Below are positions 1-10,156 of a DNA stretch of 64,000 nucleotides, one piece after another; position 1 is the first letter of the stretch, and the number at the start of each line of letters is the position of its first letter. The notes under the pieces were generated by a model. The model was not told where the DNA came from. It saw only the letters and a list, made by a program, of their open reading frames with translations, and made no database searches. A program made the translations under genes and the position numbers. The stretch is from Prinia subflava. Its lineage: Eukaryota; Chordata; Aves; Passeriformes; Cisticolidae. The stretch lies in assembly GCF_021018805.1 (NCBI RefSeq), contig NC_086259.1, positions 5,518,001 to 5,582,000 of the forward strand, in the 5' to 3' direction.

Positions 1-593
1 AAAGTATCAAAAAGGAATTTTTCCCTAGCCTTTGAAGGAGACTGAGAGTTGAAACAGATTAATGACTTATTGAAACAAACCACTTTCAGTTGTACACTAA
101 AAGTCTGGGTTTATCTCTTAGACTCTGACAGTCTGGGCAAGTGTGACATTTCCTTTTCTTGAAAGAAGTTTTGTCCAGCTTTGTTACACTTTTCATTTGA
201 GCAAACACAGGCAGTAAGTCTGTTCCCAAATCCTGAAGCACCTCTGCACACGCTGATGCAGGACAGCTGTGACACTGATTCAGTCTCATGCTGAACACAC
301 AGAATACTTCCAATGTTCAAAACAAACGTGACATGAATGCTTCCTCAGTTAGCCCAAACACAATCTACTTATAACCACCAAAATTTAGGTAGCATAGAAG
401 CCCAAAGTACTCCAAATGCAGCTCCACTAATATTTGTGCCTTAGTCACTCCATACTTAGGCAGCTCCTTTCTCTGTATTTTAACAAACAGCATTCATAAA
501 TTTAATCAATTATACACAAGTATAATGAACCTGTACACAAGTACTACATTTCTCTAACAGTTGATTTTTCTGAAAAACAGAAGAGCTATTTGC
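1..593. other. TDRD12 intron 5, partial
   Basis: AT-rich sequence with no recognisable exon, repeat family or RNA gene. The next TDRD12 exon should lie left of the window. Confidence 0.5.
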
Positions 594-649
594 CTTCAAG
601 AAGTTTCCGAAAATGCTGGATAGCAGCAGTATCCCATCTGTTGGCTGGT
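594..649 (-). CDS. TDRD12: TDRD12 coding exon 5, probable GC donor
   Basis: 56 nt encoding PANRWDTAAIQHFRKLLE, matching the family's PAxxWDxAAxQxFxxLL segment. The acceptor is TTCCTAG. No GT donor is usable: the frame runs into TAG five bases beyond the proposed exon end, and the only fitting donor is AAG|GCAAAT, a GC-AG intron. The required phase 1 matches the family's next residue. No following exon could be recognised in positions 1-593. Confidence 0.78.
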
Positions 650-3600
650 CTAGGAAAATAAACACAACCAGTTATCCCACATCATGAAACACAAAAACAG
701 TAATTAAAAAAAACATTCTATACAACACAAAGCTCTAAATCATGCAAATTCTTACAAGGCACAGAACTGGAGAAATCGGCAGAATCTGATTATTCAGCAC
801 ATTACTTCAGTCTTGGTAATATTGTTTGAGCTCACCAGTATCATGAACTGATTAAAATTAGAAGATACTGTTTTATCAAGGTATCATGGCTTGCACCCAA
901 CATAAAATATGAAGAAATCACAGAATCATTTATGTTGGAATAAAAATCCCAAGATCACTGAGTCCAACTCCTAATTCAGCAGTGCCAAGGCCACCACTCA
1001 ACTATGTCCCTTAGTGCCACATCCACTATTTTTTAAAATCCCTCCAGGCATGGTGACTCCACCACCTCCCTGGGGAGCTTTGTCCTCTCAGCTGGAAGAG
1101 TCCTTTCCTCTTAGTAGCTGCGTACAGTTCACAGGTACAGCTCCGTGTTCTGAGTTTACTGTGAGAATACTACAAGTTTCTTCTTGAACTATAATCCTTT
1201 CTAAAAAATTCTGCCCTGAACTCTCACACTTTAGAAATGCATGAATAGAACAGATTTACTAAACTCTCCTTACCCTATTTTGGCAGTGTTCTCACAGTAG
1301 TCAATATGCAGTGTCAGTGGCTTTGTGCAGTGCAGCCGACACTTCTTTGCTCTATGTGGGATCTTTGCAAATGCTCCTGCTAAAACTCGAATGCTGCAAA
1401 ACAAAGTGGAAATTACCTCATTTTATAGGGCAGAATTTCTTCTCCAGAAGTCACTGGTCTCACAAACCACTTTCTGTTATCCTGAATGTGACAGTACAGT
1501 TCTTCCAAGAGTTTGGATCCCACTGGCTCCCACCCTGAAACCCCTGTCTTACTCTAAGAGGTGCCATCAGGAGAGAACTGCTCTTCTATTTATTTAGGAT
1601 CAATACACATCCTGGTTACTTGGAATATTTCTGATCCTTTGCCACTGCAACTTAAAATCTTCTTGCTATTCATCTTCTTAGTATCTTCATGGTATTTATA
1701 TTTAATCCACTGTCGAGTTGTTTTCCAACAAAGCAACAGTTAACTTCAATATATTATTTATTTTAAAATACTTTTAAGTTCGAATTTTGTGGAATACTAC
1801 CAAAACCAACTTGGTGAAGTTTCTTGTGCTCCAAGTTGCTTATTTTAATAGAGAAACAAACTTTAAGAGCTGGACTAGGTTGCTCCAGAACATAAGAACA
1901 CATGTTTCAAGATTTTAGAAACACAAGGTTTTACACTCATTTAATCAAAACCTCATCTTTTTTTGGCACCTTGACAAGACAAACTGTCAGCTCTCAGTAA
2001 ACAAGTTGGTCAACTGGAGTGGGAAAACCCTACATATTTCTTTTTAGACCTCAAAACCTGTTGCAGCAAGTGAAACCTTGCCTCTATAGATAGTTTTTGT
2101 GCCTGAACTTCATTTGCCATAATTTTTATTTTTTTTAGTATATACCTAATTATTAAAGAGGAAAAGAACATAAAGAGAAGTTTTAACTGGCAATCACATA
2201 TTTCAATCACAACAGACTGACATTATTTCTATTCTAAATCTTTAAAAAAAACAAAACCTAAAATGGAAAGTAAAGTATCACAAAAGAAGGAGTGGTTTGT
2301 ACTTAGGCTCTTTCAAGGGTATAATCTGGTTAGCAGCTTCTTGTGGGCACAATCTACACCTCAATTAAATCAAAGCATCCACTAAATAAATATTAATAGG
2401 ATCTATATCTATTAACCAATACATCACAGTGACAAAACCTCTGAACACTTACTTCTCTGCTGCAACAGAGCAGTACTTGGCATAATCCACAAGGAAACAT
2501 CCGAGCTGGAAACCATCTGCCTGGCACCAGACTGACTCCACCAGTGCCCTACACCAGCACTGGAGCTCCTCACTGAAAACCACGTAAACCTGAGGAAGAG
2601 ACAAAGAACACGACAGCAGGTTCCTTCAAATGACCCCAGTCACACTCACAGGTCTTTCAAAGGCAAGGATGCAGTACTTATTAGACAGCCTTCCATCCTC
2701 TTTGCAAAGTGCAGGCCTTACAGCTTACAGATGAGAAAACACAACCCACAGAGATGCTATCTATCTTTCTGTGTAAAAATAGTAATAAAAATACATATAT
2801 TTGATACTTCAGCCCTGAACCAATTCAAAAACAGATTGTTTCTATGTAGAGCAATGATCTTACCTGGCCTTTTTCTATCTCCTCTTGTTTTATTTTATCT
2901 GCATCTTTATGACTGTTGTAAAACTGTTTCATTTCAGCATTCAGGTTTTCATACACCGTTTCACTGACTATGGCAGTGGCCAGTGCAATGTGGCCAGGCA
3001 CACATTCTTTCACAGCAATCCAAAAGCAACTTGGATCTTCAGCCTGGAGCAAGAAGTAGAGAACAAATACTACTGACTTTTAAGAGTATCTGAACAGCAG
3101 ATGTAAAAATAAGACTTGATTTTTATGGAGCACCTTCAAAATTATGGTGACGGACACTGACGTACAGAATGTTAACAAGTGAAACATCTTTCACCTTCAC
3201 AGCGTTAGTTCATGAAATGGCGTCTCAGGGTCCAAGATTTTTTAGCACTGCAACAAACACCATGTGGGTTCTACAAGGGAGCAGCATTATCTAAAAAGTT
3301 GATGAAACCAAACAGTGGGCAAAGTGCAAAGACAAAGCTTTTTAGTTTCGTATGAAGTCCTCAATAAGCACATAAATAAACCCGGAAAACATGACTAACC
3401 TCACCCAAGGCGCTTTTCTTTGTGCTCAGAGGGTCTGCATGACAGCCAGTTTCCTCAGAACAGTGTGACAGCTTTCTGTTGAACTTTTGTACACTGTCAC
3501 ATTCCAGTGCTCCAGCTGATCCGGGTGCCCAGCTGTGGAGGCTTAGTCCCAGGAGGCAACTCCACCCCACGCAGCCGCCCCCTCCCTCACATCCCTGCAG

Positions 3601-4691
3601 GGTGGCCACACAATCCAAGGACAGAGTGAGGAAACTCACGGGCTGCTACTAGAACAGCTGACCAGCCAAAGCAAGAGTGCACACACAACCACAGCAACAC
3701 AAGGAGTGCAGTCACTGTCTCCCACTGGCAATTGCTCAGCCATTTCCAGAACACAGAGCTTCATCACACAATGCTGCTGACCTGGGCAGGCAATCTGACA
3801 AGCACACACATACCTGCAGCTCTTACTGCTCAGCATGGCATCACATAGTAGGGAATATCCCCTCAGCCAGCTGTCCTGGCTCTATGCTGCATTTTCCACA
3901 ATCTCCTGTGAAATTCAGTACAATCTACTCCTATACTACACATTATTTAACGCTGTTGCACATCCTCCATTTTAGATTTTAGCTGCATCCCTACTGCTAG
4001 GAGGAAGGGATTATTACAAGGGTAAAAATGGTGAGGAAGGTGGTGCAACAGCTCAAGTGACCTTTCAGCTGGGAATGATGAGGCCTGGAGAGTATCAGTG
4101 TGGGAAACCCCATCTATTATGTCAAATGTTGATCCTCTGTTTTGGGAAGCAGAATTTCTGTGTTGAGATAATACAGGCGTTTGGAGACGCTTGGAGGCAC
4201 TCTCATGGACATGCTGAGCTCCACGCTGGGAGCAAGATCAAAGCTCAGAGGTCACAAAAAGCACGGGGAGCTCACAGGGGTCTTGATGAATCCTGCTGGG
4301 ATGGGCTGAGCCTGCTAGAGGGGCACCTGGGTGTGCCCCAGGTCCTCCAGTTAGCCAGGCAACACAATAAATTTACTCCCTATATTTCAGCTGTAGTTTT
4401 GGGGTTGTTCTGGCTGCCTGCCTGTGTTAATTCACACACCTACTCACCTATTTTACAACAAAGACAAGAAAAACCTAAAACAAGTGACAAAACATATATA
4501 ACCCAAATATAACTCCACAAGTGCAAAGAAATTCTGGTGAATGGAAATACACAGCCAGTATCTTGCTTGTAAATGTTACCTCCAGAAAGTCACATGGAAA
4601 TAAGACACCAATCCTACAGATTTTTAAAAAAAGCAGCATACCTTTAATACCACAACTTCCATGTTTGTCTCCTGTGTCTCCCTTATCACTA
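594..4691 (-). CDS. TDRD12: TDRD12, tudor domain-containing protein 12 (5' part of gene, partial)
   Basis: Five consecutive coding exons on the minus strand (4662-4642, 3043-2864, 2589-2453, 1393-1274, 649-594) join in phase to give about 171 residues. They align in order with the N-terminus of vertebrate TDRD12, a germline protein with tudor and DEAD-helicase-like domains that acts in secondary piRNA biogenesis in cytoplasmic germ granules. The visible part is the N-terminal tudor region: the start MEVVVLK, then AEDPSCFW, then the core ELQCWCRALVES and CFLVDYAKY, and then RAKKCRLHCTKPLTLHID. The helicase and later domains lie beyond the left edge. Exon 1 looks like a second transcript exon, because an acceptor (TTTTACAG) sits just before the 5' UTR at 4691. 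A noncoding first exon in the CpG-rich stretch at 5.9-6.7 kb is therefore likely. The neighbouring NUDT19 matches human synteny. Identity is firm; the transcription start is inferred. Confidence 0.9.
918..1115 (-). mobile_element. CR1 LINE 3' fragment (in TDRD12 intron 4)
   Basis: The order CAGAATCATTTATGTTGG, then GAGTCCAACTCC, then GCCAAGGCCACCACT and GGTGACTCCACCACCTCCC is the reverse complement of the avian CR1 3' end. The CR1 3' terminus is at the low coordinate, so the element is on the minus strand. It is 5'-truncated, as is normal for CR1. Confidence 0.85.
1274..1393 (-). CDS. TDRD12: TDRD12 coding exon 4
   Basis: 120 nt encoding IRVLAGAFAKIPHRAKKC and then RLHCTKPLTLHIDYCE. The acceptor is TTGCAG and the donor GTAAGG. 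It matches the family segment that runs from IRV to RAKK and then CTKPxTLHID. Confidence 0.92.
1394..2452. other. TDRD12 intron 3
   Basis: AT-rich intron with short A and T runs. I see no repeat family, RNA gene or further exon. Confidence 0.5.
2453..2589 (-). CDS. TDRD12: TDRD12 coding exon 3 (N-terminal tudor core)
   Basis: 137 nt encoding VYVVFSEELQCWCRALVES and GCFLVDYAKYCSVAAE, the tudor barrel segment. The acceptor is CCTCAG and the donor GTAAGT. It ends two bases into the codon for N113, which the next exon completes. Confidence 0.93.
2864..3043 (-). CDS. TDRD12: TDRD12 coding exon 2
   Basis: Exactly 60 codons (residues 8-67), starting AEDPSCFWIAVKEC and ending KQEEIEKGQ. The acceptor is CTCCAG and the donor GTAAGA, with phase 0 at both ends. 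It aligns with the TDRD12 N-terminus (EDPxCFW, then FYNS, then EEGQV). Confidence 0.92.
3044..4641. other. TDRD12 intron 1
   Basis: 1.6-kb intron with mixed composition and a locally GC-richer patch at about 3500-3650. The open frames in it are unlike any family I know and are probably chance. Confidence 0.5.
4642..4662 (-). CDS. TDRD12: TDRD12 coding exon 1 (start codon)
   Basis: This 21-nt coding part encodes MEVVVLK and ends at the donor GTATGC. The 5' UTR runs from 4663 to 4691, behind a TTTTACAG acceptor. The ATG has A at -3. The peptide matches the family's hydrophobic start, which precedes the EDPxCFW motif in the next exon. Phase 0 at the 3' end. Confidence 0.85.
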
Positions 4692-6110
4692 CTGTAAAAG
4701 AAAAACATTTGATGAACCATTTTTATCGAAGCATATTTGAAGAGCATACACCTGAAGTAAGCCTACCAATTTTTACTACTCATGTCAGGAGGACTAGTCT
4801 AAGCAACTGATTTATATCTTTCAAAGGGTTCAAACTTTCTTAATGAAGGACTAGGTTAAAACCTAGTTCGTATTTGCCATCCATGCTGCATCTTTTCCAT
4901 TCAAAGGCCAGCAGAAAAAGGCTGATCACAAAGCCTACTACAACCTATCTATATGACCAAAGGAAGGAAACACTAGAAAATACTTACAACTTGAAAAAAA
5001 TCCCGCAGCCTGATACAAAAAAGGAATCCCGAACTTAGCAAACAAGTTTAAACTCACAGACTTTTATTAGTATTTCAAACTACATCTGTCTGCAATGGTA
5101 CATACCAGATCTAGGAGTTACAACAGAATAATGAAACTTCCAGCAAGTAACTGGCATTCCATTTTGGCACAAACCAAAAGGAAATCACATCGTGCTGTCA
5201 TCACCGCAGCGTCTAGCTTACAACTTAAAAGAATTAACACTGAGAGTAGGTGCCTAATGAAATGTTTCAGAAAAGGAAAATCAAGACATTGTCCTTCCAC
5301 TTCCAAAGCTACTGCTGAACAAGCCAGAATTAAGCAGCAACACAGCTACCCTGAGGTGACAGACAGCGACATACCTTAAAGGACAGCACTGATCATTCCC
5401 AGTTTAACATGACAATGGAACATCTGAATCGACTGCAGCAGCTTTACCCAAGACCATTTAATACAAGCAAAGCTCCCGAGGTACCTGTTTCTAACGCTGC
5501 CCTGTAATACACCCCAAGAGACACGCAGTGCTGCCTCACACAATAAAGACTTTTCTTTCAGCAGTAACACGTGAGGAGCACAAGTAGCTTCAGCCGAAGT
5601 CTCAGGTTAATTAGTGCAAACCCACTAAATGGCCCATCGACGTGGCAGGGATGAAGCACACCCACAGAAAAGGCCAGCTTTCCCAATGTACTCCGAGTAA
5701 CATTCCTGGTTTGTTAAGAACGGAGTAGGAAAACAAACGCTTGCTCAAATCCCACACCTACTACTAGACAGTATTTAACCTGTAAAAATGCGGTAAGTCA
5801 CTGAAACCCTCACCCCAATTTGTTGCATTAGCAGAGACCTACAGAAAGTATAGGAGCCTCTGCAGCTCGCTATCCCTCTGGCCAGCCGTGCTCCATCTAA
5901 ACCCTGTTCACCCAGGAGGCGCAGAGCGAGGCAACAGCGGCACGACCACAGGGGCTTTAACAGCCATTTTCTCCGCTTTACCCCCTCCTCCCAATCCCCA
6001 CTTCCCCCTATCCTGCCACAGCTCCACGCTGTTCCCCCTAGGAACAAACCCACCGACCTCGCTAGCCGGCGCTGGCGGGCTCCACACGCCGCGCTGCCGC
6101 CTCCCCCGCC
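4692..6110. other. TDRD12 upstream or 5' intron region
   Basis: No recognised coding sequence. GC content rises from about 5880 towards the minisatellites. A TDRD12 promoter and noncoding first exon probably lie here or just to the right, but I cannot place the start site. Confidence 0.4.
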
Positions 6111-6368
6111 GAACCTTCCAGAAGGCGCCTCCCGTGGAACCTTCCAGAGGGCGCTTCCCACTGAACCTTCCCGAGGGCGCTTCCCACTGAACCTTCCCGA
6201 GGGCGCTTCCCACTGAACCTTCCAGAGGGCGCTTCCCACTGAACCTTCCAGAGGGCGCTTCCCACTGAACCTTCCAGAGGGCGCTTCCCACTGAACCTTG
6301 CAGAAAGCGCTTCCCACTGAACCTTGCAGAGGGCGCTTCCCACTGAACCTTGCAGAGGGCGCCTCCCG
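6111..6368. repeat. 26-bp minisatellite, about 10 copies
   Basis: GAACCTT recurs at 6112, 6138, 6164, 6190, 6216, 6242, 6268, 6294, 6320 and 6346, an exact 26-bp period. The unit runs GAACCTTCCAGAGGGCGCTT followed by CCCACT. Variants are clustered: copies 3-4 read TTCCCGAG, copies 5-7 TTCCAGAG and copies 8-10 TTGCAG. This suggests local copy-to-copy homogenisation. Confidence 0.95.
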
Positions 6369-6600
6369 CCGCTCCCTCAGAGCCCTGGCGCGCTCCCGCC
6401 GCTCCCTCAGAGCCCTGGCGCGCTCCCGCCGCTCCCTCAGAGCCCTGGCGCGCTCCCGCCGCTCCCTCAGAGCCCCGGCGCGCTCCCGCCGCTCCCTCAG
6501 AGCCCTGGCGCGCTCCCGCCGCTCCCTCAGAGCCCCGGCGCGCTCCCGCCGCTCCCTCAGAGCCCTGGCGCGCTCCCGCCGCTCCCTCAGAGCCCTGGCG
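6361..6600. repeat. 30-bp minisatellite, 8 copies
   Basis: Eight uninterrupted 30-bp units of CGCTCCCGCCGCTCCCTCAG followed by AGCCCTGGCG. Two units fill each 60-base row exactly. The main variation is CCTGG versus CCCGG in copies 4 and 6. A degenerate partial unit follows to about 6625. All-frame openness over both arrays is a consequence of the stop-free unit, not evidence of a gene. Confidence 0.96.
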
Positions 6601-7047
6601 CGCTGCCGCCGCAGAGCCGCCCCGGGGCGGGCTCCCAGCCCAGGCTGGCCCGTTCCCGGCCCCTCAGGGGCCTGCTGTTGCCAACGGGATCGCCAACTAT
6701 CCCTAGGCATAAAAAACACCTGGAACGCTGCGGGAAATCTCACAAAGGGCAGGGAGGTCCATCGGCTTGCTTTTTGTATTAAAATGCAAACCAAACTCAT
6801 TGGGAAAGAATGAAAGTCTTCGTTACTGCAAACAACTTGAAATCAAGAATATTCTCCCAGGACTTAGGGAGATTATTGCAATAAGTCTTTGGGGTTTGGA
6901 ATTTATTTCAGGCTTAAAGTCTCTGTAGGAGAGGCACTAATGAAATAGTGGTAGTTCTTTGGAAATACTGGTAGTTCTTAACGAATGCAGGCACAACAAC
7001 CGCCGGAAAAGAAGAAAAAAAAAACAACACCAAAACAGCTGTAGCAC

Positions 7048-7588
7048 TGTTATAAATGCTCAGCCAGTTTTCAAATTAATAAAATAATTTTTATTATTTT
7101 AAGAAATATAGAATAAAATTTTAAACATACCAGCAATCAAAAGGACAATGCTGATAGAGCCGGGATCAGTATTGGGTGAACACCTGTCAGTCTCAGTGTG
7201 ACCCCCCTCTGTTCACAAATCCCGCCCGCTTCAAGTCCCCTTATATATTCCTTCGATCTGTTGTCTGGGCGATGTGTTTTCCTCCGATGTGGTGTCTGAG
7301 GTTCGTGTTTTCCTCCGATGTGGTGTCTGAGGTTAGTGTAAGCATCCAGTGAGTGAACCCTCAGCAGTCCTTGTCGCCAGACAAAGAGGTGGCTGCTTCC
7401 TTAATGGCGGTGATTAGCGTCATCTCTCCACCTATCTACACCTCTGTCCTTTCTGAAAAGTAACTTTACAAGCCCGGGCTTGCCCGGTTCAGGGCAAAAC
7501 CCTTGCTTATAAGTTAACTGTATCTTACACCTATATTCTCAACAACATATAACAAAAAACCACGAATTATCTCCCGTCATCTATAACA
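7048..7588 (-). mobile_element. Solo endogenous-retrovirus LTR
   Basis: The element begins TGTTATAA and ends CTATAACA, giving a 7-bp terminal inverted repeat with TG/CA ends. It is flanked by GCAC and GCAA, a possible 4-bp target duplication with one mismatch. On the minus strand it has a TATA box (AATATATAAGGGG, plus coordinates 7237-7249) and, about 145 bp further on, AATAAA (7090-7095), the expected promoter-then-polyadenylation order of an LTR. No internal retroviral genes or second LTR are seen, so this is a recombined single LTR. The LTR call is mine from structure; the family name is not established. Confidence 0.72.
7274..7334. repeat. Direct duplication (30 bp, period 31) inside the LTR
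   Basis: Two identical copies of a 30-bp block that starts GTGTTTTCCTCCGATG lie at 7274-7303 and 7305-7334, separated by one base. It sits upstream of the minus-strand TATA box, where LTR enhancer repeats usually lie. Confidence 0.93.
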
Positions 7589-7939
7589 GCAAGAAGTAAA
7601 CGGACAAGTGGAAAGAGTTCATAGGGATCCGCCCCTGTGGAAGTGGTGAAATAACTTAGTGTAAGTCCTTAGTAGCTCTGCAGGAGGATATAACCCCAAC
7701 CAGAGAGGGAGAAAACCCTCACCTAACACAGGTGGCAAAACTCTGTCTTTTTCCACACGCTTGGCATCACCCCTGCACCTTTCCCCTTCCCACATTCCCA
7801 TATCCACAGTCCTGCTGTGCCCTGGGCGCTAAATAATTTATCAAAAATATTGTCTCATAATACCTGAGTTCTACCAGAAAAGTAAACTGGTAGAACAACT
7901 ATAAGGGATAGAACAGTAATCTTTTTTGTATTTGAATTC
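7589..7939. other. Intergenic spacer between LTR and CR1 fragment
   Basis: No gene or repeat recognised between the solo LTR and the CR1 fragment. Confidence 0.4.
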
Positions 7940-8800
7940 ATGATCTGGAGGGATATGGTCCAGACAAATGAAGTGAAGGTTCTAGGAGAGCACACTCTCA
8001 CTTGTTTAAGGAACTACTGGATGTGAACTCCTGGAAAGTGCCCTCAGGGATAAAGGAGCAGGAGAGAAGAGAGCTGGCAGCTCTTCAAGCATCTTTTCCT
8101 TGAAGCACAAAAGCTCCTGATTCTCACGTGTAAGAAATCAGACGAGGCAGGCCAGGAGACCAGTGAAGCTGGTAAGACCCTTCTGGTCTGACTGAAGTAC
8201 AAGAAAGAAAGGCATGGGCACTGGAATCAAAAATCTTTATCCATAGGGGAGAATATAGGCTTAGTGCTTGGGGTATAGGAATGGGATCAGGAGAGCTAAG
8301 GTAGAGCTGGAGCTGAATGTGGCAACAGATCTGGAGAGAAAGAAAAAAAAAAAAGCTCCCAGAGGTATATTGATTAGAAAAGGAGAACTTAAAAAAATGT
8401 ACACCCCCACCCTCCCATACTTCAGTGATAATCCACATGGGGAGGGCTGACAGGGTTTCTTTGACATTTGACTTTTTCTTTGGCTCAGTTTTTGCTGCAG
8501 TCATGCTTCCCCCATTTCCCATGTCCCTGAACTTCAAGGTGAGTACACAAAGTACTTTCCTTTGCAGCAGAGAACCAAGGTCAAGACTATCTGAGAAATC
8601 TGAACATAGACAAGTCCTTGATGAGATGCAGCCCAGGGTTCTGAGGGAACTAGCAAGTGGGGTCCTAGGGCACTCTCCATTGCATTTCAAAAGTCATGGC
8701 AAGCAAATAAAGTCTCCAGTGACTGGAGAAAAGGGAATATCACACCCAGCCAGAATATTCAGAAGGTGTTGTCCTGCACAATACAGTGTTCTGCTTCACG
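7940..8800 (+). mobile_element. CR1 LINE internal fragment, decayed ORF
   Basis: Segments typical of the avian CR1 coding region occur in order on the plus strand. One begins AAGGAACTACTGGATGTGAA, and another encodes DEMQPRVLRELA (compare the CR1 reverse-transcriptase linker). Next comes a piece equivalent to SPVTGEKGISHP. Frames are interrupted and A-rich insertions occur near 8341, so it is dead. The minus-strand open frame across it is a shadow. Confidence 0.75.
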
Positions 8801-9929
8801 TGGTCATTGTTCAGCACAGGTTTACAAACCTCAACAAGGTCTGCAAAACCAGCAACAGCCTGGGCATGTTCTGGGAGAGAAGAGAAAAACACACCTGTTT
8901 TTTCACTATTTTTTTAATCCAAATGAATGCTACAAACCAACTTAATGGAATTATTGCAGAAAGTTTTAATTGAAACACAGAACAAAAGCTGGAAAAATGC
9001 TTTCTGAACAACTTTACTGAGTAATCTGAAGTCATCATTCATTCTCTTCCCAGAAAGAGAATTTACAAAACTGCTCCATTGACTCCACTTATTGCACAAA
9101 AGACAAACCCAACCAAACAAAAATCCAAACCAAAAATTAAGCAGCAATCTGCACTCTGAGGTTCTTAAATCTCAATTATATTAGTAAAGTAGTTAAGAAG
9201 CAAAAAGAGGGAAGTTAGAATAAGGAAGTGGGTATTTCAAGGAGGAATATTATTCCCTTAAGTTGTTGATATCTTTTGGAGCAAAAAAAAATCACACTTT
9301 TTAATTTTTTAAAATTGCTTACTACTTGAAGGTAAAAAAATATATTGATAAAAATAATGCACTCAATTCCATAGATGACTTTATTTAAATTAGGTCTATC
9401 TTTGAAAACTGTAGTTTTGAATTATTACCATTAGTAGAAAGAATTTAAGTATATCAAATATAAAAATTAACTTTATAATATTATTTTTAAAAGTGCATTT
9501 TAGTTAATTTTTATATATGTATCTGTATATCTGTACATACATTGCTTTTCCCCAAAATGAAAGAGAGAATAGAGTTGGAAATGTCAACAAATACGGAATG
9601 GGAGACTTCATTCATTCTAGACACACACTGCAGTTACCTAGAAGCATAGTAAAAGAATCCTTCAATTCTTGTCTGCTTGTTCTGAACATAATACATACTT
9701 AAATTTTCAATGAGAAGAGGACCTTTGTGACCCAGCAGTGGCACAACCATTCTGGTTTTTTTCAAGACTCAAGAGATTAGATACACATAGATGTGACATC
9801 ACACACAAATACAGACATAATGCTTTGGCAGAACAGAGGAATATTTTCATGACTATTTGGCAACAGTTAAAAAGCACCAAAACCATGGTGAGCATATTAA
9901 AAATACTCTAGATTTCAACTAAAAACATA
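8801..9929 (-). other. NUDT19 3' UTR and downstream flank
   Basis: AT-rich sequence after the NUDT19 stop. A minus-strand AATAAA (plus TTTATT at 9380-9385) about 550 bases beyond the stop is a good candidate polyadenylation signal. No other gene recognised. Confidence 0.5.
9380..9385 (-). terminator. Candidate NUDT19 polyadenylation signal
   Basis: AATAAA on the minus strand in AT-rich sequence, about 550 bases downstream of the NUDT19 stop codon. The choice is inferred from position only. Confidence 0.4.
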
Positions 9930-10156
9930 TTATAATTTGCTATTGTAATCTGAATTTTCACAATTTATCATCAGTGGATTTATATGCTTATATTTTGCTT
10001 GAATATTAACATAAACAGCAAGATTGTTGATGTTTTTTATTACTATCCTGTGAAATATCCCACCCTCTTTCATGAGGTCGTCAACCTTCTTATCTGTTGA
10101 CATAATCATTTTCTTTTCCCCAGTATAATCTGGATCTTCTGGATATAACTCATCTC
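9930..10156 (-). CDS. NUDT19: NUDT19 exon 3 (stop, SKL)
   Basis: 227 nt after the acceptor TCCCCAG. It opens GDELYPEDPDYTGEKK, continues with MSTDKKVDDLMKEG, and ends ENSDYNSKL and TAA. The open phase fits exon 2 exactly. Confidence 0.94.

Noticed and set aside
86..313. 75-codon minus-strand frame with Cys pairs, possibly a TDRD12 exon
   Set aside because: It does not match the TDRD12 segment expected next, and I see no fitting splice sites in phase.
5775..6813. Long reading frames on both strands (up to 341 codons) rich in RALRERRERA or PLPQSPGALP repeats
   Set aside because: They are translations of the stop-free 26- and 30-bp minisatellites; open in several frames and both strands, with no family match.
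8124..8973. Frames of 188 and 182 codons on opposite strands
   Set aside because: They lie over a decayed CR1 LINE; the plus frame contains remnants of the element's protein, the minus frame is a shadow.
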